Positions 22,048 to 33,331 of a stretch of DNA of 64,000 bases are shown here, one piece after another. Source of the DNA: Kwoniella bestiolae CBS 10118 (Eukaryota; Basidiomycota; Tremellomycetes; Tremellales; Cryptococcaceae); assembly GCF_000512585.2 (NCBI RefSeq), contig NC_089248.1:496001-560000 (forward strand), given 5' to 3'. Under the pieces are notes generated by a model, which saw nothing but the letters and a program-made list of their open reading frames with translations, ran no database searches and was not told the origin of the DNA. Every line of letters starts with the position of its first letter. Position 1 is the stretch's first letter. The position numbers and the translations under genes were made by a program.

Positions 22048-23081
22048 TCAGAATGTTTTGAACTGTCGATGCATTCGATCTACTGTAAGTTTCTCATTCT
22101 GAACAAGGGGAAAGAACGGAAGAGCGAGAAGCACTCACTTCTTCCCTGTTGGTCGTTCGGTGGTGATGGTGATGGAGGTGGTGACTGAGCACTGCTGAAA
22201 TAGTCTGAAGCGTCTGTAGTTGTGGCAAAAGCCGCGTTAGCATGTACGAACAATCCCAGCTCTCATCTCAGAATTCGCAATTGATCTCACCTATCCTCTG
22301 TTCAGGTCGGATATTCATCATGTGCGACCTCGCTAAGAAGTAAGATCTTTAATCAGCGATCGATGACCTTGGATTGCATACGCTTGGCATGGGATATGGG
22401 ACCGTACGAGAGGAGCATCTCACTTACCCATTGGAGACGACAGGTCCGAGTATCCAGTGTATGTTGAGGTCGTATGTTCAGCCTTCGAGCCGCGATTAGG
22501 TTGAGTACCTTGATCATCGGTCGAGTATACGATATACCGGTCCAGAGTTCACAAGATCCAGACCTGGTATTCCGCTCATCTCACTTGATGATATTGAGTC
22601 GGAGAGATCTTTAGTACATCAGAGCCATCAGCGGTGATCACATGAAATTAGCAGAGATCCAGTAAGGTATAAATCATCTAATTGACCTACTAGATGACGA
22701 TCTTCCCATGTCAGAATTGGAAAGCTCAGATTCACTTTCCCTCTGGCTCTCGCTCTCATATTCTGAACGATCGACACTACTTCTCGGCATTTTATGATTA
22801 GATATATCACTCTCACTCTCACTCCCGGAAATGGAGCAATCCGACACAGACGATTCATCGCTGGATGGATATCCTGGACGTTGAGAGCCAGCGTCAGATA
22901 CCTGCGTTCCCTCCGCGCTGGAAACGGGAAAAGCATGGCTATCATCGTTGTAAGCTGGTGATCGTGGATCATCATATCCTCTTTCCGAAAGTCTTAAGCG
23001 CTTTTGACGCTTTTCCTCTTTTTCTCTCCGTCTCTCCTCCTTCTCCTGCTTATCGATGTCGGAAACTCTCCATCGCCTCAT
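22048..23081 (-). CDS. Unknown Ser/Arg/Glu-rich protein
   Basis: Not recognised. ATG at 23081 gives MRRWRVSDIDKQEKEERRRE, a charged helix likely to be coiled coil, followed by a Ser-rich acidic region (SGSESESDISNH, SESQRESESELSNSD). Six exons could be joined with consistent phase: after GRSSS the chain continues NLSDSISSSTQPNRGSKAE, then HTTSTYTGYSDLSSPMARSH, MMNIRPEQRIDASDYFSSAQ, SPPPSPSPPNDQQGRIDRMH and ends RQFKTF with TGA at 22050-22048. It is probably disordered throughout. The region upstream (CTTAGC just 5' of the ATG) could be a splice acceptor, so this may be the 3' part of one longer gene together with the next entry. Confidence 0.5.
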
Positions 23082-23608
23082 TTTGCTAAGCTGGGGGAAG
23101 ATTCCTGGAGTTACGATGTGGTAGGTTCAATCGTTTACAGTATTGATTACAACGTACGATAAATCCCAGAGTTGTAGCTGCCTTTTGCCAGTACAAAGCT
23201 TGCGCCATGCCATTTCAATTGTCATGCACCATAAGTATCTCCCAATGGTCGAGCAACCCTTTGAGGGTTCATCCCTTGTCGTGTATTGAGGATGATCAAA
23301 CAATCCAAAGGATCATTCCAAATAGGTTTGCAACCTTTCTCCAAGCTTCAGGCAATTTTGCAAGCTTATGGATGGACACACAGCTTCGTCAATCTCAGTA
23401 AGAGTGTGATAATTGCGTAGACGGCTATTCCTTGCAGGCAGCCATGTTTCAAGCTGCAGTCTGTCTGAGAAGACGGTACGATACGTATGCATGGCGATGG
23501 AAGGAAAGCTATAGCGAACAACAGCAGCGAGACGAGTTGAATGGACCCCTAACCTCGCCATCTCGACTGTCTACCAGCCAAAGATCCTTTCCCAGAATCC
23601 TCGTTCCC
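23082..23608. other. Stretch between the two Ser/Arg-rich models
   Basis: I could not splice a convincing frame through it. It is either the intergenic region of two genes or an exon/intron stretch of one. Confidence 0.35.
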
Positions 23609-24378
23609 TTACATATCTTGCCTCAGGGTATCGTGCATCTGCGGAGTCGAAGACGGACATCTGTCAGTACCCTATCGAGTGAGAAATAAGATGAGCCAAC
23701 TCACGTCTGTGACCTCTATGTCTTCCTGCATATAAATACTCGGGTCTTACCCTATATCTGGCAGGTAATGAGATTTCAGAAGATGATGAGCCTACGTGCA
23801 TATGCGTCATGTGTGAGCCCAATGTTCCCACTCCTTTGGGAAACATTGTATCCTTGGCAAAGCACTACGACTCACATGTATAACAACTTGGAACAGAGGA
23901 TAGGGAAGACTCTGAGCCACTTCTATTCCAGTAATCTTCGCTTGACTCGGAGTACGACCTGCTTCTAGGAATGTAACGAGTCCGTTGTCGGGGATATCGA
24001 TTATACTCAGGATACATATTCCCGTAGAACCTCTCTCGAAGGTTGGCCAAAGCGTTATAGAATAGACCTCTCCCTGATTTGGCAGTGGAGCCTGTGTGTT
24101 TTCAACCAGTAATTAGTCGATTCAGTGAAGTGGGCTGAGTGCGGACCTCGGTTTAACTCACTACTCCCAGTCCAATTCGAGCTGGAATTCCAAGAACTTT
24201 CGCTAGAACTATATTGCCTTCTCCTGTCGTATTGCCCATACCTCGGATCTTGATTGGATTGATAATACGCTACGACCTTCCTGGGACTTCCGTCCCCCTT
24301 GCCTGCTACCATGTATAGACCTTCTTGTCGGGGATCGTAGGGGACGAGCTGGGCAGGTGGATAGGCTCTGTATGGCAT
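23609..24378 (-). CDS. Unknown Tyr/Arg/Ser-rich protein
   Basis: Not recognised. ATG at 24378 opens MPYRAYPPAQLVPYDPRQEG, continuing VAYYQSNQDPRYGQYDRRR and a Ser/Trp/Asn stretch. The second exon reads GRGLFYNALANLRERFYGNM, then PRQRTRYIPRSRSYSESSED. A third short exon gives CSSSSEISLPARYR, and the last GTDRCPSSTPQMHDTLRQDM with TAA at 23611-23609. The last junction is uncertain: another frame of the same exon reads ARYPEARYVRERGFWERIFG. Composition is similar to the neighbouring gene (22048-23081), so a single gene is possible. The Arg/Tyr/Ser bias suggests an intrinsically disordered or RNA-binding-like protein, which is inference. Confidence 0.45.
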
Positions 24379-24751
24379 GTTTTGCGGTTGGATGTTGTGT
24401 TGTGTTGTGTGAGGTAAATGGATGGTGAGTGGAGGATGGATATACGTTAGGAGAAATGTGAATGATAGACACCTGGTATATAAGCTATGAGTTGGCATTG
24501 GTATGACGCATTGCTATGCTGTACCACCTTTCACGACTGTCAACTTATCCTCAAACATTCTTTGAAGGACATAAAGGAGGTAGGGAGATAGGTGAGTCAG
24601 AGGTGTTAGGATTGAGATTGTCTTGCGGTATGATCAGTCTGAAGTAGGTGGTGCGTAATTGGTATTATTGCATGTACAGCAGACATGAGATGATTTTACA
24701 TACTCTGGAATATGTTACAAGTGATCCATCTCTATAAGGTTCCTCTCACAT
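24379..24751. other. Intergenic region, promoter side of the Tyr/Arg-rich gene
   Basis: No supported gene. It has a CA/GT-rich stretch immediately upstream of the ATG at 24378. Confidence 0.4.
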
Positions 24752-25950
24752 TCATGCTTCGATTGCGATCGAAGTGGGCGTCTCCACTCCAGCATCTATA
24801 TCCTGTAATCTCCTCTTGAAGTCCTCCGCTGCTGTCCTCGATCTAGCTTCAAGCTCCTCATTCTCCTTCTCCAGGGCGAGCTAAGGCATGCCTCGAATCG
24901 GTCAGCTTCGACTACCCCGGCGGATGCAGATTGAGAATAGGCAAGGTTGTATGTATCGGACTGATGGATGAATTGCCAACTCACCACCTTGGCTTCCAAC
25001 GTCTCTCCATCCATACCTAGCCCAGCCCATGGGTCGTATACACCATTTGGTATATTTTCTAATCATATGAGAATCATCAGTGTATGTTTATTACCTGTCC
25101 AGCAAACACCCAAGGAAGCAACGATCAGAGATTGTGACTTACTGATAGCGTCCGGACTGAACACCTCCGCCAAGACCTCATGTCTCCTCCTGAATCTACC
25201 CATCGCTATCTCCCTCGGGTCTAGCTCGTCCAAAGCATCCGCCCAGGGTTCTACAGGTTCGCCGGGAATGCCTTGAGGCTGTTGTTGCTGTTGTGAGGTG
25301 GATGGGACCGTCATGGCGTTTTTGATGTAGTGCTCTTGTGAGTTGGGAGGTTGGAATGACGCGGTTTGACGGGCTATCATTTGGGAGCCAACGGATGGTT
25401 TTGGCTGCGTATGTGATGTCAACATCTCAGCTTCCTAGTGGAGTGATGAAACTGATGCGATATGGAGAACGGAATGTGCATGGAGAAGGTGGGGGTTGTG
25501 TTCGGTAGGGAGTAGATGTAGATGTTGACTCACCCCTCTCTTCTTCCTTCCAGACCCACCACTCTGACTTTGCACCTGCGCCTGCGCCTGAGCTTGAGCC
25601 TGAGCCTGTGCTTGGGCCGCAGCAATAGCAGCTTGTTGAGCCTGCAATTGCCTCTGCATGGCATCCTGCTGCATCTGAGGTGTGATACCGTACATCTGCG
25701 GCACGTTCTGTCTAACTGCATACTGCTGTTGTTGTTGTTGGTTCATATTTGCCAATTGCTGTTGTTGTTGCAAGTACCCTTGTCGTGCTAGCATTGCTAT
25801 ATCTGGTGGACTGACCATTGACATTCCATTGGACTGTTGTTGTTGTTGAGCGGTATTGTACATTCCCTCTAATTGAGATTGCGGAATACCGTGATTAACC
25901 ATCTGAATTGGATATCCGTTGGATGGACCTGGTCCTGGGGTGTAATTCAT
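24752..25950 (-). CDS. Gln-rich protein, possible SWI/SNF-RSC subunit Ssr4-like
   Basis: About 300 aa in four exons. ATG at 25950 (MNYTPGPGPSNGYPIQMVNH); the frame upstream starts with GTG. The N-terminal half has several poly-Gln runs, a run of Ala-Gln dipeptides and a basic GRKKRG. Exon 2 carries a conserved-looking block: WADALDELDPREIAMGRFRR followed by RHEVLAEVFSPDAI. Exon 3 gives NIPNGVYDPWAGLGMDGETL; the last exon is a short coiled coil LALEKENEELEARSRTAAED ending SIAIEA. An arrangement of REIAxxRxRRxHE, a short linker and a C-terminal coiled coil recalls fungal Ssr4 (SWI/SNF and RSC), but this is from memory and needs a profile search. Otherwise it is an unassigned Gln-rich nuclear factor. 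Confidence 0.55.
25545..25860 (-). repeat. CAG/CAA and Ala-Gln codon repeats
   Basis: Within the Gln-rich gene there are four CAA/CAG runs of 5-6 codons and an (Ala-Gln) run near 25565-25620. They are in frame, mixed between CAA and CAG, and likely to vary in length. Confidence 0.7.
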
Positions 25951-26661
25951 CTTGTAGGTATGGAACGTAGGTCTCACTAGCGTGGGTCTAGGAGTCTAAA
26001 ATAGGGATCAGGACGTGGGAATAGGATATCTCTCGTATAAATCAAGGAATAATCAAGGGAACAACAAGGATAAGGATAAGAAACCTCTCTCTCTCTTCCC
26101 CTTCTGCATCCTTAATCCAACTTGAGCCAACGCGTAAGAGTACTAGTGAGCCATTTGAGCTTCTTGTTATTACGTAATTTTGAAAATCAGATCAGTTTCA
26201 TGGCTTTACCTTGAGCATCTTGCTCTTCATATTCGGCTATGCATTTACAAGAATTTGCATTTAACAGGAATCATGCATACAACCAGCAATTGTTTCATGT
26301 GATATTACCCTCCCATGAGCTGGGTGGTGCCTTGATGGGATATGACGCCGCTCACACGCTCTAGAACACACGCTCAGACCCATCGATTGCGACTGTGGCT
26401 TGAGATGTTTTTGTTTCCTCGCCACTTGAGACCAGCGAAAAGAATTGAATAGGATATGAAGTGAAGATAGAGTAGTCGCATGAGTTATTTGCTTATCAGC
26501 CTTTGAGCTTATCTGATCATAGTGTTGCACACGACATCAAGATTTGCATATCGCGATATCGAGAGGAGAACAATCAAATATAAGCAATCACGCTGTTACC
26601 TCTACCTTTTATAACTTCCTTTCGACCGGTGGATCTAATCACAAAGTGAAGCAGCCTACAG
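25951..26661. promoter_or_regulatory. Divergent intergenic region
   Basis: This separates the Gln-rich gene (-) from the next gene (+). An ACGCGT hexamer lies at 26130-26135. Minus-strand frames here (for example 26261-26530) have no recognisable content. Confidence 0.4.
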
Positions 26662-27875
26662 ATGTCCGAGTCTACGTCAACAATCGTACCACCGTCATAC
26701 CACACGAAAGCAAGCTTCGATGCCCGAGCTTTTCTCGGTGATATGTCGCTGGATTCCCTCACACCCACGACACTCACCAAACCCCAGCAAAAGAGATTAC
26801 AAGAGATAATTCGGGGGTCAATGAAGGGTACGAAGGGTAGTGGATCTTCGGACCCTTGGATTGATGGGCTGACAGATGATGGGGGAAGCTTCTTTACTGC
26901 AAAGGGTACGATAAGGACTCTGAGACCGAGGAACGACGATAGAACTCAGGAGGGGCACGAAGAGGTTGATGAAGAGGTTTTGGTGCTGGTGAGAGAGCCG
27001 GGCAAGTCAACCGTAAGTATGGGAACCAGCCTCATATCAGTGTGGATTTTATGCCTCGATTGGCAGTAGAGATTGGGTGATAGACATAGTGACGGGGCTA
27101 ATGGTGTCGATACAGATATCCATGCACTCGGATTCAAACCATGAGCGGGAGTGGACTTATGGCGAAACACCAATGCCTTCCAGAGTGTTATACCTCTTCC
27201 ATCCGCCCAAACCACTCAAAACAAGCTATGTTCCCACCAATCTGGCCCTGAATCCATGGGCATGGGTCGAATCCGCTCGAGAAAGTTTGGAAAGAGCTTT
27301 TTGGGGTATATTGATGCCCTCTGTTAGTGGGGTGGTGGGAGTGACAGAGAAAGTAGGAGACGGTTTTGCCAAGTGAGTTTGCACTTTGAAACCCTATGAT
27401 CAGCTAACTTCACTCGTCAGGGAGCCGGTAACTACATCACTAGTACGAGACAAGGCGCTAACGGATGCACAGCATGATCAACATCCTCCCCTCTCCCGCT
27501 ACCCTCTCACTAGAAGGTAGCGTAGCCTGGTCTACCAGTTCCTCCATCCAACGTCCCGAAGACCCCAAACCCGAGATCAAGCGACGTAGTTCGACATACA
27601 GTTTCTCAGCCTCAGCATCACTCAGGAAAGAATTCCAAGCTAAGAATCATCTATACGATCAAGACACGTTATATACCCTTCGGATGCCTCCTAAATTCGA
27701 CGGTATTGGGGGAGGCGAAGAGGGGATAGACATTGGACCGACTGCCAAGCCTGTGCATGTGAGGAAGAGAGCGGGCATTCCGTGGAATGATACCAGGATG
27801 GCGGATGATGGACGACATGAGCTGGGATGGGGTAGGAATACTGGTATGGGTATGGGTTTTGGTATGAGGGTTTGA
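26662..27875 (+). CDS. Unknown conserved-looking protein
   Basis: Not recognised. ATG at 26662 (MSESTSTIVPPSYHTKASFD). Three exons join in phase: exon 1 ends REPGKST, intron about 27013-27115, exon 2 ISMHSDSNHEREWTYGETPM through WAWVESARESLERAFWGILM to EKVGDGFA, and a third exon begins NMINILPSPATLSLEGSVAW. The C-terminus is Gly/Met-rich (GWGRNTGMGMGFGMRV) with TGA at 27873-27875. The central segment (SRVLYLFHPPKPLKTSY, LNPWAWVESARESLERAFWG) is ordered and Trp-rich, unlike the flanks. No transmembrane segment or catalytic motif is evident. Confidence 0.6.
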
Positions 27876-28312
27876 GTCAAGGGATGCACAAGTTTTTGAA
27901 TTGATCTACGATTTTTTCTTGTTTGACCTGTAACTGGTGAAGGCTCTTCGGTGTTTCAGGCTTTGTGTCACCGTGTAAACTATGCTGTAGCTTTGCTCTC
28001 TTTCTCTCTCTTCGTCTCTTCTTGGATTCCTATGCTCTTGCGTTCTATGCAATATGGAATGTTTATCTTGTGTCACACATATTATCGTGCCGATACCGAA
28101 TCTGAGCTCGGCTTGGAAGTGAGTATGGCCTCGGGGAACAATGACATGCATGCACGCTGTAAGGTGATCAATATGACACGCATACACACTCTGCCTCCTA
28201 TCTCCTGTCTCCTGTCGTCTTTCGCCTGTCTCCTTCTCTGTCTATCTCCCCCTGCTCACGCGCGTGCCATAGCCCGAAGGTCCGGTCCGAGCATGCATAA
28301 AGCTCAATTCCT
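27876..28312. other. Convergent intergenic region
   Basis: This lies between the unknown gene (+) and the MFS gene (-). A plus-strand open frame (27951-28316) is low complexity, has no homologous look and runs into the MFS 3' end. No gene is supported. Confidence 0.4.
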
Positions 28313-31300
28313 CTAGCCGATTTGATGTCCGGCGGGGTCCAGGGGAAGCAGCAGAGCGACGACTACCAAACCAGCAAAGAGCTACCATAGAACCCGGGTT
28401 TATGGTCGTCAGCTCACGCTATTGCCGCTCACGAAGCCAACTGATCTGAAACTTACTCCTGCGCTCACAAAAAGAGGAGCTGTGGTGAGCACATTGGCTG
28501 GTTCCATGCACGTCAGCTCTGTCGGTCACACCAAAAATCGAGGTTCCGTCTGGGACATACCGTATGTACCGATAATATTGGCAATAACGTTGCACACACG
28601 ATTGATTGCGACTGCGATACCATATCCCGTCGTTCTCGATCCTGTGGGCAATAATTCAGGGGTGATTCCGTATAAACCACCGTAGAAAATATCTTTTCAT
28701 GCGGTCAGCTAAGACCTTTATTGAATATCGAGTTCCCAGTGACTCACTTTCGACGGCCGTAATCAGACAACTAAAACGAGATCAAGCAAGGCAAAGATTC
28801 TGACATCAGCGGGTGGTCAAAAATCAATAAATCATGCGAGAACGGGGGGCGGACCTGATAGCCAAATTTTGAGTCCCATTCTTGACCTGCGTGAAACCAA
28901 AAAGGAAGGCCATGGAAAGAAGAGCTCCAATTGCTAATGTCCCTCGCCTTCCGATGTAAGGTGTGTTGAGAAGCGGCCAAGCCAGCAACGGGCCCAGCAG
29001 TCCGCTGAACATTATGTTTAAGTGTGAGCGCGGTTGCCAGATGGCCGTCGCATTGAACTCACCAAAATTGGTTCAGAGTATAATTCCTCCATGTGATGTA
29101 ATTACTAGGTGGGCCCTCTGAATATCCTCGCGTAGTCCTGCAGCGTGTCAGCCCCAGCAGATTTCTCCTGAAGAGCGGGAGACTCACAGGTAATAAGGTC
29201 GGAACACACTGTACAGCGGGTCTGCCTAATAATGTCTCGTCTCATCAGACGGGAACCTGTGACCATGTATGATGATCAAAGCTTACTAATCCTATCAAAA
29301 ACCATAACGCAAACAAGCAGACAGTTGAATAAGTCTGCTTCTTGGTAACAAAAAGGTTCTACAGCGGGGCTTGAATTTTTAGCACTCTCCCCTTACTTTG
29401 CAGCTAGCGGATCAACGCACCTTGACAGTCCGCTTCACTCTTGACACAGTGCTCTCTTGTAGCTAAGCCATTTGATAAGCTATGCACAATCCGTTAGGAC
29501 GAGTCACGCGCTGTACTCACAGAAGTGTTGATTTCACCTTCGGCTGCAAGCTGATCGATGGTTAGATTGCATGGTTTTCCCGTACGTGCGGCGATGTGTT
29601 GCAAAATCTCCACAGCCTCTTCGTCCCGATGTTGGGTGACGAGCCATTTTGGGGAATGCTCCATCTTGAAGAGCTACATATCAATCGCAGTGGTGCGTGT
29701 AAGGTGCAGCAATCACTAATCTGTATCTCAATATGGAGACTTACCGAGACCCGGACAATGGCGAGGATCAAAACTATGCCCCCCGTGGTAAAATGCAGCA
29801 ACCTCCATCCTTTGTTGTTATTCCAGGTGCATTCATCGGCAGATGCACAGCTCCACTTTGGGAAGTAAAGCCACGCAAAAAGCTACAGTGAACAATTAGC
29901 TTGCTGTGACCATGTATCCCCAGTGAAGGAACACTTACTCCTGTAATCTATCAGAATGCGCTTTCGAGTCAGGATTTATAACATATTCACGGAGATATCA
30001 GGCCTACCAAGTAGCCCAAACCCCACTGCAATAAGAGATTAGCTCGCGGTCGTGACTACTGGCATAACAGTCCACTTACCCATATAGCCAAAATAGTGCT
30101 CAAGAAGGCATACTTGGACGGAAGGAACTCGAGAAAATTTGCTGAAAACCAATGATACTCAGTGAACCATTGGTCGTCACGCCAACTCATAACGTACTGG
30201 AATCAATACCACTGTGACACAGAAATCATCAGCTTACCACCTTTCCGTATCGGGATAAAATTGTTCTCACTAGTTTCCTCCCGCTCCAGCAGAATAGAGA
30301 GCAACCCTGACAACAGGATTAGACGTGATTCACTTTGATCCTTCTGATATAGACTTACATGACACAGAATGAAGCGTAAGTGGGCATTGCGCCTCTGCAC
30401 AGCGTTATTAGCATTTGGCCGTACTCAAGATCACTAAACTATTATTTACGCACGCGACTATGACAAACACGGCGCAGAGGAACAAAGAAGTGTTGAACGC
30501 CAACTTTCGACCGACAAGGCTGTACAGTCAATGTCAATGCAAGATCAAGATTGAGCAACCCAGGGCGAGATCACTCACTCGCCGATGGTACCCCAGAACA
30601 AAGCTAATTGAGAGACATCAGCATATACTGTACGTATCATAACGCTGGCGGAAACTCGGTGCATACCTCCTGCGAGTAGACCGACGGCAGACGAGAGAGA
30701 CACAGCTAGTAGTTGGCTGACTCCACGATTCGCAAATTCTAGTCGGACTTGACTTTGTGAGATTGATTGATTGACAACTGCAACAGCATAATTTAGAAAC
30801 GAAAAACGGGAAGATATATCTGACTATCGCATGCGGGACGTTATATCTCACTCAGCATGCTGTCAACAGCGTACCCAAAGCCATTGCTGGACCCCAATAT
30901 TCCGAGTCAGCAATTCGTAGGAACTTGTTCCACCCGTTTTAAGATTCACTCACAGACCTGCAAATTTATCTCAGATCAGCTATATCCAAGCTTTGCGACG
31001 GGGAGGAAAGAGCTCACAGAACAGTTTAGCGTGATACCAGGTGAAGCCAATCTCACTGATAGCCCCATTTATCAGAATCATCTGGACCAGTCGAAGTGAA
31101 GATTTAGCCAACGACAACTGAAGCAACGGAGAGCAAGGCGCTCACTTTTCTGCCCAAGACATCGTCCGAGCCGACTTGAGCTTTTAAGAATTCGTCGGAC
31201 ACCTCACTACACTCGTCTGCGTCAACAGCCATGCTGCATGACAAGTGCAAAAAAGCTCTTACCTCGGAGCCGCGGCTGGTCCAGGCTGGACTTTGGTGTC

Positions 31301-31321
31301 TTCTTCGATGAACGCAGCCAT
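28313..31321 (-). CDS. MFS transporter, SV2-like metabolite:H+ symporter type
   Basis: Twelve-helix major facilitator membrane protein; substrate unknown. ATG at 31321 (MAAFIEEDTKVQPGPAAAP). After an acidic N-terminus (DDVLGRKMILINGAISEIGF) the chain reads WYHAKLFCLNGFGYAVDSML, LEFANRGVSQLLAVSLSSAV and the loop motif LFWGTIGDLVGRKLAFNTSL. It continues VAGAMPTYASFCVMVALYSA, GGNYGIDSTNFLEFLPSKYA, WWGLGYLITGLFAWLYFPKW, KMEHSPKWLVTQHRDEEAVE, and the second-half GLLGPLLAWPLLNTPYIGRR. TAG is at 28315-28313. The order matches the NPVD/GxLEFLP subfamily of fungal SV2-like MFS proteins. There are many 50-70-nt introns; exons of 4 nt (30954-30957), 14 nt (30198-30211), 18 nt (30008-30025) and 9 nt (29939-29947) are required or implied. 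It is divergent from the oxygenase at 31719. Confidence 0.85.
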
Positions 31322-31718
31322 TCTTTACACACTCTTCAGAAGTTTAATTGGGCATTGCATTGTGAAAAGAGACCTGGCACGTTTTGTAGCTTTATGTACT
31401 GTAATCTGCGCCCGAAAAGTGGCTCGGAGATAAATTCACCTCGTGTTATCATATCACGCCATTGTGCCCTGAACCAGGCGCCTGATAGCGAGTAATCGTA
31501 ACTTAGTTGGTTTCATTCGGAATATCGTCCTTGGATTGCGCAACAGAAGTTGTTACGCCAATTGATAAGGTGCGATATTGCGTCATCCGGCGAGCCGAAA
31601 TCCTGACTGAAAACGACAGTCCCAGGAAATTTTCGTTTTATCATAAAGAGCTACAAGTATTGATTGAAGGTGCCAAAAGTCCATCAAGTTGAATGAACAG
31701 TGATCAAAGCCAACAACC
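31322..31718. promoter_or_regulatory. Bidirectional promoter MFS / oxygenase
   Basis: 397 bp between divergent start codons. It includes a perfect inverted repeat CGGC-GA-GCCG at 31588-31597, which is also CGG-N4-CCG, a form that fungal Zn2Cys6 regulators can bind. Shared regulation of the two genes is inference. Confidence 0.5.
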
Positions 31719-33006
31719 ATGACCGTTCTACAAGGAAGTTTCGCTTCAGCTGTCATCAACTATGTGACAACGGAGGATAGATTCGTGCCACCTGAGCCGC
31801 TGTTGTGAGTAATCATTCACATCGTACCGTATACACAGCTGATATCCCAGCGCATCAGCTCGTACACCTACTCGCCTCAACCTGATGGGCGTCCTCAGAC
31901 CAACGAAAGGTATGCACCGCAGACCGTCAGGTAGGTTCTCCCGTCAGACGCCGACACTTGCGAGCTTCACGTGTCGAGCTGAATCTTATTTAGGATTCAC
32001 GATCTGCGTGAGCACCCAGACCTCACTTTGGAGACTGCCGGTATCCAGTTGGTACAAGCACAATCTGCCCTGCGAGAGGAAGACTTTGCTGCTTTGGACA
32101 CAAATGATGAGCTTGTGGAGGAGAACGATTCGCCTTTGTGCAAATTGTACCGCCAAGAGATCGACAAGTAAGTGGAATCTGCCTTCAGACGTAGCCAGAC
32201 AAGGCTGAGTCATGTCGTCCTTTCAGAGTTCTGAGAAAGGTATTCCCTCAGGCGACTAAAATCGTCACTTACAACCAGAGGACTCGTCTACACAAGCCTG
32301 CAACCACTCTTGCCGGCTATGATTTCACGTCAAAGGAAAATCTTCCTCTGTATGTTTTTCCCCAACATTGCTGCAAAAAGCACAAGCCGACCTTTGTATA
32401 GCATGCGACCACACATCGATCTCACGCCCGAAAGTGCATCTGATTTCACAAAGACTGTCGCCGATGGGGCGAGTCGGGTTCTAATAGGTGAGCACCTCTT
32501 TCTCCCAATCTTGGCGGTGAAGCTGATGGTTTGCCCACATCAGTGAACGCATGGCGCCCAAGTAAGTTGATTAGTAATACTTGGTTGAGAGTCAGTGGAC
32601 CGAGCTGATCTCTGGCCAGTTCGAGGTGTAGTCATGGACGCTCCCCTTGCAGTTGCAGACGCCAGAACCGTGGACCAAAAGGCGAAAGTGCACAATCGTA
32701 CACTGTATCGTGATGGGTAAGCCTGCAATTCGGTCTATAGTTTCCTATAGCTTCCGTTGATTAATTCTTTTGCGTCACCATAGGAAGGAGAAAGGAATGT
32801 TCTCCATCCGCGATACTGGGGGCATCAAGTGGTACTATGTTTCTGAGCAGAAACCAACCGATCTCCTGCTGTTCAAGCAGTATGATTCCCAATACCCCGA
32901 CCACACATCACCGCATACAGCATTCACCGATCCCCGTTATGACGGAAAGGAGGGAGTGTTCCCACGTTACAGTATCGAGACGCGGTCGATTGTGCGTTTC
33001 GACTAA
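31719..33006 (+). CDS. CmcJ/AsaB-type (7alpha-cephem-methoxylase P8 related) oxygenase or desaturase
   Basis: About 293 aa. ATG at 31719 (MTVLQGSFASAVINYVTTED); spliced chain FSYTYSPQPDGRPQTNERYA, then VRIHDLREHPDLTLETAGIQ, LCKLYRQEIDKVLRKVFPQA, the candidate metal-ligand motif RPHIDLTPESASDFTKTVAD, VLIVNAWRPIRGVVMDAPLA (the family NxWRPL-like block, including an 18-nt exon at 32544-32561) and GGIKWYYVSEQKPTDLLLFK, QYDSQYPDHTSPHTAFTDPR. These blocks are diagnostic of the fungal CmcJ/NvfI/AsaB family of secondary-metabolism hydroxylases/desaturases. TAA is not used; the stop is TAA-free TAA/TAG region at 33004-33006 (TAA). No signal peptide, so cytosolic. The substrate is unknown; divergent pairing with a transporter suggests a shared pathway. 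Confidence 0.85.
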
Positions 33007-33331
33007 CATATGTTGACGGGACCATTTACAGAATTATGATTGATGGGGGAGTCACTGGGGTTTTACAAGATATCATATTCATACCTGTTTTTCTTGTCAT
33101 TATCTTCTTGATCGATGCATACGTTGTCTATATTCACCAAAATGATACCCTTCCGAGTAAGATGCCGTTTACTTGGGTAAGTATGTAGTGCATAGGCATG
33201 TGACGATAGCGCCATGGGACTACCAGCGGTTATTGGCCAACTTGCTTCAATGAACTGTGCATTATTACTACAGTCAAGACAAAATCGAGATTTCTCAACG
33301 TGTTAGAGCTACAGTAAGGTTGTGAAGCTTG
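33007..33331. other. Convergent intergenic region
   Basis: Between the oxygenase (+) and the rhodanese (-). AT-rich; no gene seen. Confidence 0.45.

Noticed and set aside
27951..28316. 121-codon plus-strand frame
   Set aside because: Low complexity, overlaps the 3' end of the MFS gene, no splice or family support.
32540..32728. Minus-strand frame across the oxygenase
   Set aside because: Antisense to exons with diagnostic NAWRP motif.
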